Source: Polynucleobacter sp. MWH-UH19D | GTDB lineage: Bacteria; Pseudomonadota; Gammaproteobacteria; Burkholderiales; Burkholderiaceae | Length of the DNA stretch: 64,000 nt | NCBI RefSeq assembly: GCF_040409795.1 | Contig: NZ_CP099571.1 | Location: forward strand, 1,054,001-1,118,000 | Direction of reading: 5' to 3' | Part shown: piece by piece, positions 27,316-37,411 of the stretch | Position numbering within the stretch: position 1 is the stretch's first letter | Layout of the letters: each line of letters opens with the position of its first letter | The notes under the pieces: generated by a model | Database searches by the model: none | Seen by the model: the letters and a program-made list of their open reading frames with translations, nothing else | Told to the model about the DNA's origin: nothing | Made by a program: the position numbers and the translations under genes

Positions 27316-28443
27316 ATGAGCACAACTGTTAGCACCCCCATTTCCTTTGATTACCCGCAGCAAGACTCTGCGGGAGTCACCTGTACTGCACAAGCTTGGG
27401 CTAAAGTTCCATCGCATCTAGCCGCCTCTGAAAAGGCAGTCGTCGTTAATCGCATTAAGCAACTATTGATCGAGAAAGATGCTGCTTTAATTGCCCACTA
27501 CTATGTAGATGGTGATATTCAAGATTTAGCCTTATCAACGGGTGGATTTGTTGCCGACTCTTTAGAGATGGCACGCTTTGGTAAAAATCATTCAGCCAAA
27601 AATCTAATCGTTGCTGGTGTTCGATTTATGGGTGAAACGGCTAAAATTTTGAGCCCTGAGAAACGGATCTTCATGCCTGACCTTGACGCTACGTGCTCGC
27701 TTGATTTGGGTTGTGATGCTAATGATTTTGCAAAATTTCGAGCGTTACATCCAGATCGTGTAGTTGTGGTCTATGCGAATACCAGTGCTGCAGTGAAAGC
27801 TCAAGCTGATTGGATGGTCACTAGCTCTTGCGCACTTGCAATTGTTCATCAACTCAAAGTAGATGGCAAAAAAATTCTTTGGGCACCTGATCGCCATTTA
27901 GGTCGCTACATACAAGAGCAAACAGGTGCCGACATGTTGCTATGGAATGGGGCATGCATTGTCCATGATGAGTTTAAAGCGGCTGAATTGGAGATTCTGA
28001 AAACAGCCCATCCGGATGCCAAGATTCTAGTCCACCCAGAATCTCCGCAAGCAGTAGTTGATTTGGCCGATGTTGTAGGCTCAACTTCCGCCATGATCAA
28101 AGCTGTTGTGGAAGGTAAAGCCACTGAATACATCGTGGCGACCGATAAAGGTATCCTGCACCGCATGCGTCAATTAGCACCCAATAAGAAACTCATTGAA
28201 GCCCCTACCGCAGGAAATAGCGCCACCTGCAAAAGTTGTGCACACTGCCCATGGATGGCTATGAATGGTTTACAAGGCATTCTGAATTGTTTAGAAAATG
28301 CATCTGGAGAAATATTTGTAAATGAACCTATTCGCACTCAAGCCTTGGGCTGCATCGAACGCATGCTAGACTTCACTACCAATCACCCTGAATTATTAGC
28401 AAAAGCGCAACATGGTTTTGTCAAAAATATTGGCGCCGCTTAA
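27316..28443 (+). CDS. nadA: Quinolinate synthase
   Basis: A 375-residue 4Fe-4S enzyme that condenses iminoaspartate with dihydroxyacetone phosphate to quinolinate. Typical segments are [16 protein letters not shown] (about residues 56-71), the [21 protein letters not shown] stretch, [34 protein letters not shown], and the C-terminal [13 protein letters not shown] with cluster Cys. It has the length of the long NadA form. nadC follows 50 bases downstream and nadB lies convergent beyond, so all three genes of de novo NAD synthesis to nicotinate mononucleotide are together. Confidence 0.97.
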   Translation: MSTTVSTPISFDYPQQDSAGVTCTAQAWAKVPSHLAASEKAVVVNRIKQLLIEKDAALIAHYYVDGDIQDLALSTGGFVADSLEMARFGKNHSAKNLIVAGVRFMGETAKILSPEKRIFMPDLDATCSLDLGCDANDFAKFRALHPDRVVVVYANTSAAVKAQADWMVTSSCALAIVHQLKVDGKKILWAPDRHLGRYIQEQTGADMLLWNGACIVHDEFKAAELEILKTAHPDAKILVHPESPQAVVDLADVVGSTSAMIKAVVEGKATEYIVATDKGILHRMRQLAPNKKLIEAPTAGNSATCKSCAHCPWMAMNGLQGILNCLENASGEIFVNEPIRTQALGCIERMLDFTTNHPELLAKAQHGFVKNIGAA

Positions 28444-28493
28444 TTGTTTAATATCCATATTCAGCACGTCGGCGTCCATTTAATCCTCACTTC

Positions 28494-29351
28494 ATGTTTG
28501 ATCACAACGAAACCTTAGAACAAGCTCGTCAACGCAATATTCATGATGCCTTAATGGAAGATATTGGCGTTTGCGACTGGACCGCCAAACTCGTTCCAAA
28601 TAAACCCGTACAAGCACAATTAATTGTTCGACAAGATGCTGTTCTATGTGGCGTTGATTGGTTTGAGGGCACCTTAAGAAGACTTGATCCTAAGGCAAAA
28701 ATCACATGGCACTACATTGAGGGTGACTTCATGCAGGCCGATAGCAAAGTTTGCGACATTAATGCTGACTCGCAAGCGCTTTTGTCAGCAGAGCGTACTT
28801 GCATTAATTTTTTACAAACCCTATCTTGGACTGCGACCATTACTCGTCAATACGTAGAGGCAATCTCGGGCGCCAGCCCTAATGCAAAAGGTTGCGCTGT
28901 ACTAGATACTCGCAAAACCATTCCTGGATTACGCCAAGCCCAAAAATATGCAGTACGTATTGGCGGAGGTCAAAACCAACGCCTAGCCTTGTGGCACGGC
29001 ATTTTGATTAAAGAGAATCACATTGCAGCTGCTGGCAGCGTGACTGCTGCACTTAAGAATGCACTAGCCCTAAATTCCGGCGTAGATATTCAAATTGAAG
29101 TGGAAAATTTTTCCGAGCTAGAGGAAGCGCTAGCTGCAGGTGCAAAAAGTATATTGATTGATAACTTCACAACTGATCAGATGAAAGAAGCAGTGGCTAT
29201 CGCTGCTGGCCGCGCCTTACTGGAAGCCTCTGGTGGCATTAACTTAGATCAAATGCGAGCAATTGCAGCCACAGGCGTTGATCGTATCTCCCTTGGAAAA
29301 CTGACCAAAGATGTTATCGCAGTAGATTTCTCGATGAGAATTCTAGGCTAG
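28494..29351 (+). CDS. nadC: Nicotinate-nucleotide pyrophosphorylase (carboxylating)
   Basis: A 285-residue enzyme converting quinolinate and PRPP to nicotinate mononucleotide, CO2 and pyrophosphate. Recognisable segments: the early E-D-I-G-V-C-D-W-T block, RTCINFLQTLSWTAT (about residues 102-116), DTRKTIPGLRQAQKYAVRIGG, LIKENHI, and the end segment EASGGINLDQMRAIAATGVDRIS. The full set of catalytic Lys/Arg residues appears kept. It lies 50 bases behind nadA and converges on nadB with 16 bases between the stops. Confidence 0.97.
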   Translation: MFDHNETLEQARQRNIHDALMEDIGVCDWTAKLVPNKPVQAQLIVRQDAVLCGVDWFEGTLRRLDPKAKITWHYIEGDFMQADSKVCDINADSQALLSAERTCINFLQTLSWTATITRQYVEAISGASPNAKGCAVLDTRKTIPGLRQAQKYAVRIGGGQNQRLALWHGILIKENHIAAAGSVTAALKNALALNSGVDIQIEVENFSELEEALAAGAKSILIDNFTTDQMKEAVAIAAGRALLEASGGINLDQMRAIAATGVDRISLGKLTKDVIAVDFSMRILG

Positions 29352-29367
29352 AGTGCACACCTTAAAC

Positions 29368-31029
29368 TTAACCTTCTTGCAAATTTTCCACGCTCTCAAC
29401 CTGAGGGGTCAAAATCGTAGGGTATGACACTGCCCAAGTACCTGGATAGTCACGACTGTAATGAAGACCCCTACTCTCTCGACGCATCAGGGCTGATCGC
29501 ACAATCAATTCAGCGCATTCAAGCAAGTTACGCAACTCTATCAAATCCCGTGTCACTTTAAAGTTAGCGTAATACTCTTGCACTTCATAACGCAATAACT
29601 TAATGCGATGCAAGGCACGCTCTAATCTTCGATTGGTTCGTACGATACCAACATAGTTCCACATCAATGAGCGCAATTCATCCCAATTGTGAGAAATCAC
29701 AACCTGCTCATCAGCATCTTCAACTTGACTCTCGTCCCAAAGCGGTAATTCTGGCATCGCCAAAGTTTTGAGCGCCGAAATATCTTCGGCTGCAGCCTTA
29801 CCAATCACCACGCACTCCAAAAGCGAATTACTTGCAAGTCGATTCGCTCCATGAAGGCCGGTATAGGTTGCCTCGCCTACTGCATAAAGCCCAGGCAAAT
29901 CCGTGCGCCCCTTTAGGTCAGTAACTACACCACCGCAGGTATAGTGAGCAGCTGGCACAACAGGAATCGGCTCTTTGGTGATATCCAACCCAAGACTTAA
30001 ACAACGCGCATAGATCATTGGAAAATGCTCTTTGATAAATGCCTCACCCAAATGCGTTGCATCTAGATGCACATAATCTAATCCGTGTTTTTTCATCTCA
30101 AAGTCAATAGCGCGAGCCACAATATCACGCGGTGCCAACTCTTTGCGATCATCATGTGCTGGCATAAAACGCGTACCATCAGGCAGTTTTAGCAACCCGC
30201 CTTCACCACGCATGGCTTCAGTAATGAGAAATGTGCGGTCGCTAGGGTGATACAAACATGTTGGATGAAACTGAATAAATTCCATATTGCCTACACGACA
30301 ACCTGCTCGCCATGCCATCGCAATACCATCACCTGTCGCAGTATCTGGATTGCTGGTGTAACGATATACCTTACCAACCCCTCCAGTAGCAAGTACTACT
30401 GACTTTGCGGCAATCGTCTCAACGCGATTATTTTTAATATCGAGAGCATAGACACCATAACAGCGATTGGGTTGAGTTCGCTGGGTTTTTAGATCCAATT
30501 GTCGATTGGTGATGAGATCTAGGGCGATCCAATGCTCCAAAATCTGGATGTTTTTGTGAGCTTTTGCTTTATCAAGCAATACTTCATGAATCGCTTTTCC
30601 TGTTGCATCTGCAGCATGGGCAATGCGTCGATGGCTGTGTCCACCCTCACGCGTCAAATGCAAGCCCATCGGTCCTGATTTATCTTCAGTAAATGGCACA
30701 CCCTGTTCAACCAACCATTTAATCGCCTGCGCACTCTCCTCAGCGATATAGCGCGCGGTAGATTCGACAACCAAGCCAGCACCAGCATTTAAGGTATCAG
30801 CAACGTGAGCATCAATACTGTCATGCTCTTTATCGACAACGCCAACAATACCTCCTTGAGCCCAAGCTGTTGCTGCCTCCCCTAAACCACGCTTTGCCAT
30901 CAAAATGACAGGCTGATTCTCTGCCATATGCAAAGCCACGGTTAAACCCGCAAGACCTGCCCCAATAATAAGAACGGGCAACTCATTTTGAGTACTTTGA
31001 GCTTGAGTTGAAGAATTAAAACTGGCCAT
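29368..31029 (-). CDS. nadB: L-aspartate oxidase
   Basis: A 553-residue flavoprotein giving iminoaspartate from aspartate, the first step of NAD synthesis. FAD binding shows as [19 protein letters not shown] (about residues 19-37). [44 protein letters not shown], and the flavin-site end [26 protein letters not shown] (split here for length) are all in place. It is transcribed toward nadC. The stretch upstream of it holds the terminator of the formate dehydrogenase operon. Confidence 0.97.
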   Translation of the reverse strand: MASFNSSTQAQSTQNELPVLIIGAGLAGLTVALHMAENQPVILMAKRGLGEAATAWAQGGIVGVVDKEHDSIDAHVADTLNAGAGLVVESTARYIAEESAQAIKWLVEQGVPFTEDKSGPMGLHLTREGGHSHRRIAHAADATGKAIHEVLLDKAKAHKNIQILEHWIALDLITNRQLDLKTQRTQPNRCYGVYALDIKNNRVETIAAKSVVLATGGVGKVYRYTSNPDTATGDGIAMAWRAGCRVGNMEFIQFHPTCLYHPSDRTFLITEAMRGEGGLLKLPDGTRFMPAHDDRKELAPRDIVARAIDFEMKKHGLDYVHLDATHLGEAFIKEHFPMIYARCLSLGLDITKEPIPVVPAAHYTCGGVVTDLKGRTDLPGLYAVGEATYTGLHGANRLASNSLLECVVIGKAAAEDISALKTLAMPELPLWDESQVEDADEQVVISHNWDELRSLMWNYVGIVRTNRRLERALHRIKLLRYEVQEYYANFKVTRDLIELRNLLECAELIVRSALMRRESRGLHYSRDYPGTWAVSYPTILTPQVESVENLQEG

Positions 31030-31161
31030 AAGAGGGTTATTTTAAGGGGCAATTAAGGAAAGTGTTTATCCCTTCATATCCCTGTAGAAATTTTCATGGG
31101 ATCCGACAGGTTCCAGATGAACCAGTCTCAAACCACCATCAAGAATGAGGGTTGTCAAAGT

Positions 31162-31190
31162 AAAAATGCCGTCATGAAGACGGCATTTTT
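31162..31190 (-). terminator. Strong rho-independent terminator after formate dehydrogenase
   Basis: A perfect 12-bp stem (31162-31173 with 31179-31190) encloses a 5-base loop. The stem outer part is A/T, so each strand ends in a T run, and it could work both ways. It lies 19 bases past the stop of the formate dehydrogenase alpha gene on the minus strand. The rest of 31030-31208 shows no gene. Confidence 0.85.
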
Positions 31191-31208
31191 AGTAGGTTGG
31201 CAAAGTCC

Positions 31209-34103
31209 TTAAACATTCACTGTTAGCATGGGTCCGTTTGGAGCATTTGTCCCGTAGCCAACCACTTTGGATGGCTCGCCACCTTTAGTGAGCTTGACTG
31301 CGCAGTACTTAAACTCTGGAATCTTACCAAAGGGGTCTAAAGCTGGATTGGTTATCAGATTTGCAGCAGCCTCATAGTACGCAAATGGGATAAAGATAAC
31401 TCCTCTTGGGGTCCCATCATCTCTACGAACATGAATGCCGACCTCACCACGTCTAGACTGTACGGTAATCACATCACCAGCGGAAACGCCAAGCTGAGTC
31501 ATATCCTCACCATTCATTGAGACTGTTGCCATTGGCTCAATTGCATCAAGCACAGTTGCACGACGCGTCATACTACCAGTATGCCAATGCTCAAGTTGTC
31601 GACCTGTAATTAATACAAATGGGTATTCAGAATCTGGGCGCTCATTGGCTGGAATAATATCTGCAGGAACGAGTTTCACCTTGCCATCGGGCGTTGCAAA
31701 TTCATCGTCAAATACGATTGGACGGCCTGGATCTTCTAGAGATAAGCAAGGATAAGTAACACTAGACTCTTTCTCCAAACGATCCCATGTAATCCCTTTA
31801 ATTGCGCCATGCATTGCTTGCCGCATCTCCTCATACACTTCTGCAACTCCGGCGTCAGGGCCTTGATAATTCCAATTAAGACCCATACGTTTTGCAATTT
31901 CTTGAATGATCCACAGATCCGCTCTTGCATCACCAGGTGGCTCAACCGCTTTTCTGCCCATTTGCACCATACGATCGGTATTGCTAGCAGTACCGACTTT
32001 CTCTGGCCAAGCGCTAGCGGGTAATACGACGTCTGCCAACAGTGCAGTCTCGGTCATGAAAATATCTTGTACCACCAAATGCTCAAGAGAAGCTAATGCA
32101 TGTCGTGCATGATTTAAATCCGGGTCGCTCATCGCTGGATTTTCACCTTCGACATACATACCGCGGATTTTGTCAGGGTCACTATCGGGCGAAGTGATCT
32201 TATGCATAATTTCAACAACAGTGTATCCAGGCTTCTTATCAAGTGGCGTATTCCAGAACTTCTCAAACCAAGCATGAGCTTCTGGGTTATCAACACGCTG
32301 ATAGTTTGGGAACATCATTGGAATCAATCCAGCATCACTGGCGCCTTGAACATTATTTTGGCCACGCAGTGGATGTAAACCTGAGCCTGGCTTGCCAATT
32401 TGGCCAGTGATACTTACTAGCGCAATTAAGCAACGAGCATTATCCGTGCCGTGAACGTGCTGGCTAACACCCATGCCCCATAAAATCATTGCCGATTTAG
32501 TGGTAGCAAACTCTCTAGCTACTTCACGCAAAGTCTCAGCTGGAATACCACAGATCGGCGCCATTGCTTCTGGACTATAGCCTTTGATATTCTCTTTCAG
32601 GGCGTCAAAGTTGTTTGCGCGGTTAGCGATAAAGTCTTTGTCAGCTAAACCCTCTTCAATAATCGTGTAGATCATGGCATTGAGCATTGCCACATCAGTA
32701 TCAGGCTTGAACTGCATGGTCCGCCATGCATGTTTACTAATCTCTGTTTTACGAGGATCACACAGTACCAACTTAGTGCCACGCTTAGCGGCATTCTTAA
32801 ACCAGGTTGCAGCAACCGGATGATTAGCCGTTGGATTGGACCCAATCAACATGATCAAACTAGAATGCTCTACATCGTTGACTTGGTTACTTACCGCACC
32901 CGAACCGACACCCTCTAAGAGCGCAGCAACAGATGAGGCATGACAAAGACGAGTGCAATGGTCGACGTTATTGCTACCAAATCCGGTACGAACAAGCTTT
33001 TGGAATAAGTAAGCCTCTTCATTACTGCCTTTAGCGGAACCAAAGCCCGCTAATACTTTCAGACCATGCTTATCTTTGAGTTCTTTTAATTTTCCGCCCG
33101 CGAAATCCAGGGCCTCTTCCCAACTTGCCTCACGGAAGATATCTGACCAATCTTGCTTGCCTTCCAAAATGGACTCGTCTTTGGGTACACCAGGTTTGCG
33201 AATCAGCGGCTTTGTTAGACGCTGTGGGTTATGGATGTAATCCATACCAAAGCGTCCTTTGACACATAAACGATTGTGATTAGCCGGCCCATCACGGCCC
33301 TCAACACTCACAATCTTCTCATTCTTCACGTTGTAGGTAATTTGGCAACCCACACCACAGAACGGACAGACAGAGTCGACTTTACGATCAACCGCTTGAG
33401 AACCAATCAAACCTTTAGGCATCAATGCGCCTGTTGGGCAGGCTTGTACACATTCTCCACATGCAACACAAGTGCTCTCGCCCATTGGATCATTTAGATC
33501 AAACACAATTTCACTATGAGCGCCACGCATTGCGTAACCAATTACATCGTTTACCTGCTCTTCACGACAAGCACGAACGCAACGATTGCACTGTATACAG
33601 GCATCCAAGTTGACTGCCATCGCTGGGTGCGAAAGATCATTGCTGACTTTTTCACGTCGCAATGCTTTGAGTTCCGGACGTACAGTCACATCCATGCGCG
33701 CCGCCCAAGTACTGAGCTCACCATGTTGATGTTTTTGCTCTGCCTCACTTGATTCGCCTACCCACTTAAACCCTTCATCCGGCATATCGGAGAGCAGCAT
33801 CTCTAAAACAAGCTTCTGACTCTTCAGAGCTCGCTCACTATTGGCTTTGACTTCCATGCCTGCGGTAGCAGTTCTACAGCAACTTGGTGCCAATGTTCGT
33901 TCTCCATTAATTTCAACTACGCAAGCACGGCAGTTGCCATCTGGACGATAGCCATCTTTAAAGCAGAGATGCGGAATATCAATGCCATGACGTTTTGCAG
34001 CCTTGAGAATTGTTTCGCCTTCATAGGAAACAATGGTCTTACCATCTAATTTAAATTCGACAGTCTGCAATTCAAGTTCTTTTGGATTGGTTGGTGCGTT
34101 CAT
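31209..34103 (-). CDS. NAD-dependent formate dehydrogenase, molybdopterin alpha subunit
   Basis: A 964-residue catalytic subunit. In order: a 2Fe-2S ferredoxin domain (Cys47, 58, 61, 75), a histidine-containing cluster segment (about residues 100-135), two 4Fe-4S motifs (CIQCNRCVRAC at 169-179, CVACGECVQAC at 212-222), the MGD-domain cluster CPFCGVGC (246-253), and the active site C387-H388 in DHCTRLCHAS. The ligand is Cys, not selenocysteine. The molybdopterin domain fills about 300-850 and the dinucleotide-binding domain the C-terminal end. It oxidises formate to CO2 and passes electrons to the NADH-forming subunit encoded 27 bases upstream. It resembles FdsA / Fdh1A. Confidence 0.95.
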   Translation of the reverse strand: MNAPTNPKELELQTVEFKLDGKTIVSYEGETILKAAKRHGIDIPHLCFKDGYRPDGNCRACVVEINGERTLAPSCCRTATAGMEVKANSERALKSQKLVLEMLLSDMPDEGFKWVGESSEAEQKHQHGELSTWAARMDVTVRPELKALRREKVSNDLSHPAMAVNLDACIQCNRCVRACREEQVNDVIGYAMRGAHSEIVFDLNDPMGESTCVACGECVQACPTGALMPKGLIGSQAVDRKVDSVCPFCGVGCQITYNVKNEKIVSVEGRDGPANHNRLCVKGRFGMDYIHNPQRLTKPLIRKPGVPKDESILEGKQDWSDIFREASWEEALDFAGGKLKELKDKHGLKVLAGFGSAKGSNEEAYLFQKLVRTGFGSNNVDHCTRLCHASSVAALLEGVGSGAVSNQVNDVEHSSLIMLIGSNPTANHPVAATWFKNAAKRGTKLVLCDPRKTEISKHAWRTMQFKPDTDVAMLNAMIYTIIEEGLADKDFIANRANNFDALKENIKGYSPEAMAPICGIPAETLREVAREFATTKSAMILWGMGVSQHVHGTDNARCLIALVSITGQIGKPGSGLHPLRGQNNVQGASDAGLIPMMFPNYQRVDNPEAHAWFEKFWNTPLDKKPGYTVVEIMHKITSPDSDPDKIRGMYVEGENPAMSDPDLNHARHALASLEHLVVQDIFMTETALLADVVLPASAWPEKVGTASNTDRMVQMGRKAVEPPGDARADLWIIQEIAKRMGLNWNYQGPDAGVAEVYEEMRQAMHGAIKGITWDRLEKESSVTYPCLSLEDPGRPIVFDDEFATPDGKVKLVPADIIPANERPDSEYPFVLITGRQLEHWHTGSMTRRATVLDAIEPMATVSMNGEDMTQLGVSAGDVITVQSRRGEVGIHVRRDDGTPRGVIFIPFAYYEAAANLITNPALDPFGKIPEFKYCAVKLTKGGEPSKVVGYGTNAPNGPMLTVNV

Positions 34104-34130
34104 ATGTGTCTCGCTCTTCCCTGTTCTTTT

Positions 34131-35933
34131 TTATGCAATTTCTTGTGGGAAATATTTATGAATACAACGAATTGGGTTTGGTGCTGCTTGACCTAAACCA
34201 CAGATCGAAGCATCAACCATTACAGTCGCCAAGTCTTCTAGAGTCTCTTGATCCCAAGATTTCGCTTGCATGAGCTTAGCGGCTTTACCTGTTCCTACAC
34301 GACATGGCGTGCATTGACCGCAGCTCTCATGTTCAAAAAAGTGCATGACGTTAAGTGCCATATCGCGAGCTTTATCTTGACTGCTAAATACCATCACAGC
34401 AGCAGAGCCAATGAAACATCCATAAGGCTGCAAAGTATCAAAGTCGAGCGGAATATCATTCATTGTTGCCGGCAAGATACCGCCAGAGGCACCACCGGGC
34501 AAGTAACCATAAAACTGATGACCATCTTGCATGCCACCACAGTATTCATCAATGAGTTCCTGAATAGTGATGCCGGCTGGGGCTAGCTTCACGCCAGGAT
34601 TTTTAACGCGACCACTAACACTGTAACTACGCAAGCCTTTACGATCGTGGCGACCATAAGAGCTAAACCACTCTGGACCACGCTGCACAATATCGCGCAC
34701 CCAATACAAAGTTTCAAAGTTATGCTCGAGCGTTGGTCGACCAAACAAACCAACTTGCGCAATGTACGGAGGACGCATACGCGGTTCACCACGTTTACCC
34801 TCAATGCTTTCAATCATGGCGGACTCTTCACCACAGATGTAGGCACCAGCACCGCGGCGCAATTCAATATTGGGAATAGCAAATGGCGGATTAGCTTTAA
34901 GTTTGGCTAATTCTTTCTCGAGCAACTCACGGCAACCGTGATATTCGTCACGCAAATAGATGTAGCAAGCATCAATACCTACTACATTGGCAGCAATTAA
35001 TAGCCCTTCCAAGAAGCGATGTGGGTCACGTTCAAGGTAGGTGCGATCTTTAAATGTGCCTGGCTCACCCTCGTCAATATTGACTGCCATTAGCTTGGGC
35101 GCTGCCTGATCTTTCACAATCCGCCACTTGCGTCCAGCTGGGAAGCCTGCGCCACCCAAACCGCGCAAGCCAGAATTTTCCATAGCCTTGATGATGCTCT
35201 CCGCATCCCGTTTGCTATCGACAATTTCTTTTGCTAATACATAACCGCCCTTAGCGCGGTAAGCTTCATAACCAACATAGTCGGGTGAAATTGCTTGATT
35301 CTCGCCCTGAGGTGAAACGCTCTTTTGAGCCAATTCTGCTGGCTCAAATACCGCATCATCTTTAGCCAAGGGTTGAGTGGTGAGTTTGTTGTTTACTGCT
35401 GCCTTTACCTTATCTGCAGTAGCGAATATCACTGGATATTGATGCACTACGGCCACTGGGGCCTGCTCACAACGCCCTACGCAAGGCGCTGCCACCACTT
35501 TCACATTCGAATTACCCAAGATTGCAGGTAGCTTAGTCAATAGATTATGTGCACCCGCTAACTCACATGCAACACCATCGCATACGCGCACAGTGATATC
35601 GGCCACTGGATCATTGCCACGTACCACTTCAAAGTGGTGATAAAACGTCGCAACTTCGTAGACTTCAGACATCGGCAAATTCATTTCTTTTGCCAGAGCC
35701 ACCAAATGACGATCATGCAATGCACGATATTCATCATTTAGTTTGTGTAAGTTTTCAATTAATAAATCACGACGATGAGGGGCGTTACCAATTAACTGTC
35801 GCACTTCGGCAATTGAAGCATCGTCTGCTTGACGACCCTTTAATTTGCTTTTGCGTCGAATGGTCTCCCGCAAATCCTCTGCGGTAGCAACTGCTACAGC
35901 ACTGACTTCCTTAGAAGGCTTTGGGTGATTCAT
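34131..35933 (-). CDS. Formate dehydrogenase beta subunit: fused FdsG (NuoE) and FdsB (NuoF)
   Basis: A 600-residue fusion. Residues about 20-185 form a NuoE-like thioredoxin-fold domain with 2Fe-2S ligands in CDGVACELAG and CVGRCEQAP. Residues about 225-600 form the NuoF-like diaphorase: NADH site RGLGGAGFPAGRKW, FMN site RRGAGAYICGEESAMIES, and the 4Fe-4S ligands in SCGQCTPC with a later Cys near the end. It transfers electrons from the alpha subunit to NAD+. In FdsGBA enzymes the two parts are separate; the fused form is known from two-subunit enzymes such as Methylorubrum Fdh1. It is the first gene of the pair. Confidence 0.94.
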   Translation of the reverse strand: MNHPKPSKEVSAVAVATAEDLRETIRRKSKLKGRQADDASIAEVRQLIGNAPHRRDLLIENLHKLNDEYRALHDRHLVALAKEMNLPMSEVYEVATFYHHFEVVRGNDPVADITVRVCDGVACELAGAHNLLTKLPAILGNSNVKVVAAPCVGRCEQAPVAVVHQYPVIFATADKVKAAVNNKLTTQPLAKDDAVFEPAELAQKSVSPQGENQAISPDYVGYEAYRAKGGYVLAKEIVDSKRDAESIIKAMENSGLRGLGGAGFPAGRKWRIVKDQAAPKLMAVNIDEGEPGTFKDRTYLERDPHRFLEGLLIAANVVGIDACYIYLRDEYHGCRELLEKELAKLKANPPFAIPNIELRRGAGAYICGEESAMIESIEGKRGEPRMRPPYIAQVGLFGRPTLEHNFETLYWVRDIVQRGPEWFSSYGRHDRKGLRSYSVSGRVKNPGVKLAPAGITIQELIDEYCGGMQDGHQFYGYLPGGASGGILPATMNDIPLDFDTLQPYGCFIGSAAVMVFSSQDKARDMALNVMHFFEHESCGQCTPCRVGTGKAAKLMQAKSWDQETLEDLATVMVDASICGLGQAAPNPIRCIHKYFPQEIA

Positions 35934-36095
35934 AATTTGTCGTCTCTTATTTTTTTATGTAATTAGTTTTATTTAAATTGCACCAATGAGAGTTTCCCCA
36001 AAAATAGGGTTTTTTGCTTAATAACAGCAGATTTTGGGTTATTTAGCCCCACAAGTCCTTGACGGAGCTCAAGGGAGATTTGTAGGGATATTCTA

Positions 36096-36107
36096 AGGGT
36101 TAACCCT
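36096..36107. repeat. Perfect 12-base palindrome AGGGTTAACCCT
   Basis: This self-complementary 12-mer sits right at the stop of the small lipoprotein gene and about 165 bases ahead of the formate dehydrogenase start. It could be an operator for the formate dehydrogenase genes or chance; no second copy was noted close by. The rest of 35934-36109 holds no gene that I can see. Confidence 0.4.
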
Positions 36108-36109
36108 AG

Positions 36110-36346
36110 TTATAACAGCGAGGGGGATGGCTTGTCGCCCGGGGGTAAGGAGTAATCTAGTTTGCGCTCATAAAGCCTTGCTTTGTAGCACTCTTGGTAG
36201 CCCTTACTGCCAATCTGCCAGCCAATGGAGGTGCAATCATCTTGGGCAGCCTGCTCTACTGAGCCGCAAGCGGTCAAGCCTGTAGTTAAACCAATAGCCA
36301 AAAAGACAGTAGCAACCCAAGTTAAGCGCAATTTTGATGATTTCAT
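36110..36346 (-). CDS. Small lipoprotein of unknown function
   Basis: A 78-residue product with a lipoprotein signal: basic start, hydrophobic core to about residue 24, then L-T-A-C with Cys27. The mature part is about 50 residues, has two more Cys (in DDCTSIGWQIG and QECYKARLYERK) that could form a disulfide, and ends Pro-rich. I do not recognise a family. It is transcribed toward the formate dehydrogenase genes but 176 bases separate them, and it is divergent from the DUF1080 gene. Confidence 0.7.
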   Translation of the reverse strand: MKSSKLRLTWVATVFLAIGLTTGLTACGSVEQAAQDDCTSIGWQIGSKGYQECYKARLYERKLDYSLPPGDKPSPSLL

Positions 36347-36470
36347 AACGCAAGTCTAATGGATTTCAATAAGCATCCAGCCTAAATTCAGGGAAAGCGT
36401 GTACTTGTTATCTTGAATTCTTGTCAGTAACAATGGATATTAGTTAATCACATCCAAAAATGGAGTTCTC

Positions 36471-37061
36471 ATGAAATTCATCCCAAAAAAAATTGCCTTC
36501 TTATTGCTCTGCCTGCATCTTGCCCTTTCTGCCCCCGTAATGGCAAAAAATCAGGACGGCTATGTAGAACTTATTGATGGCGTCAGTCTAAATGGATGGA
36601 ATATTGTAGGTAATGCTAGCTGGGTTATTGGCAAAGGGAATATTGAAGGGAATAAGCCCATGGGCTTTTTAGTAAGCGCTAAATCCTACAAAAACTTTGT
36701 GATTAAAGCGGAGTTTTGGGCGGAGTCAAATACTAATAGTGGCATCTTTATACGCTGCCAAGATCCCAACAAAATCACTGCAGCAAATTGCTATGAGATA
36801 AATATTTGGGACACACGCCCTGAACAAGCGTATGCAACAGGAGCCATAGTGGATGTTGCCAAGGTTAATCCCATTCATAAAGCTGGTAGCCGTTGGAACA
36901 CCATGGAAATTGTGGCAAATGGGTCGCATTTCAAAGTTAGCCTCAATGGTGTTGTGACTGTAGGCGACGGACAAGATAGCCGCTTTGCCGAGGGCCCAAT
37001 TGCATTGCAGTCTGCAGGCGGTGTTGTGAAATTCAGAAAACTAGAAATCAAACCGATTTAG
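36471..37061 (+). CDS. Exported DUF1080 (3-keto-disaccharide hydrolase-like) protein
   Basis: A 196-residue protein with a signal peptide ending near residue 25 (APVMAKNQ). The rest is one DUF1080 domain: LIDGVSLNGWNIVGNASWVI, SGIFIRCQDPNKI, YEINIWDTRP, and a C-terminal GPIALQSAGGVVKFRKLEIKP. The fold is a concanavalin-like beta sandwich; some members act on 3-keto sugars and others probably only bind carbohydrate. The stop is two bases from the convergent antitoxin stop. A plausible Shine-Dalgarno (GGAG) lies ahead of the ATG. Confidence 0.88.
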   Translation: MKFIPKKIAFLLLCLHLALSAPVMAKNQDGYVELIDGVSLNGWNIVGNASWVIGKGNIEGNKPMGFLVSAKSYKNFVIKAEFWAESNTNSGIFIRCQDPNKITAANCYEINIWDTRPEQAYATGAIVDVAKVNPIHKAGSRWNTMEIVANGSHFKVSLNGVVTVGDGQDSRFAEGPIALQSAGGVVKFRKLEIKPI

Positions 37062-37063
37062 TT

Positions 37064-37411
37064 TTAAACAAAAATTTCGATTCGATCACCACACGCCATT
37101 GGCCTGAGCGCCTTATTATGCTTTTGCATTTTTACAAGGCCATAGTTCGACATCGTTTTCAAGGTCCTCGATAGGTTTCCCTGTTTACGTCCAGTCATCT
37201 CCGCTAACTCGGAAATAGATACTGGTTTGGATGATCGGATCACATCCAATAATGCACGATTCTCATCGCTAAGAACTTGGGCTAATGATCGCATAGAAGT
37301 AAACCATATCTTAGGATCACTAGACTTAACCTTAAGCTCCCCTTTTGCAATTGCCAAGATACGTTGACGTATCTCTGCCTGAGACGCAATGCCAATTTTG
37401 ATAACTTTCAT
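37064..37411 (-). CDS. HTH DNA-binding protein, antitoxin partner of TumE-type toxin
   Basis: A 115-residue protein with a winged helix-turn-helix in its second half (SISELAEMTGRKQGNLSRTL, about residues 66-85, then LKTMSNYGLVKM). It resembles the 'HVO_A0114 family' DNA-binding proteins found beside DUF6516/TumE proteins. Its start overlaps the toxin stop (ATGA at 37408-37411), so the toxin gene comes first. It should neutralise the toxin and repress the shared promoter; that is family inference. Confidence 0.8.
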   Translation of the reverse strand: MKVIKIGIASQAEIRQRILAIAKGELKVKSSDPKIWFTSMRSLAQVLSDENRALLDVIRSSKPVSISELAEMTGRKQGNLSRTLKTMSNYGLVKMQKHNKALRPMACGDRIEIFV

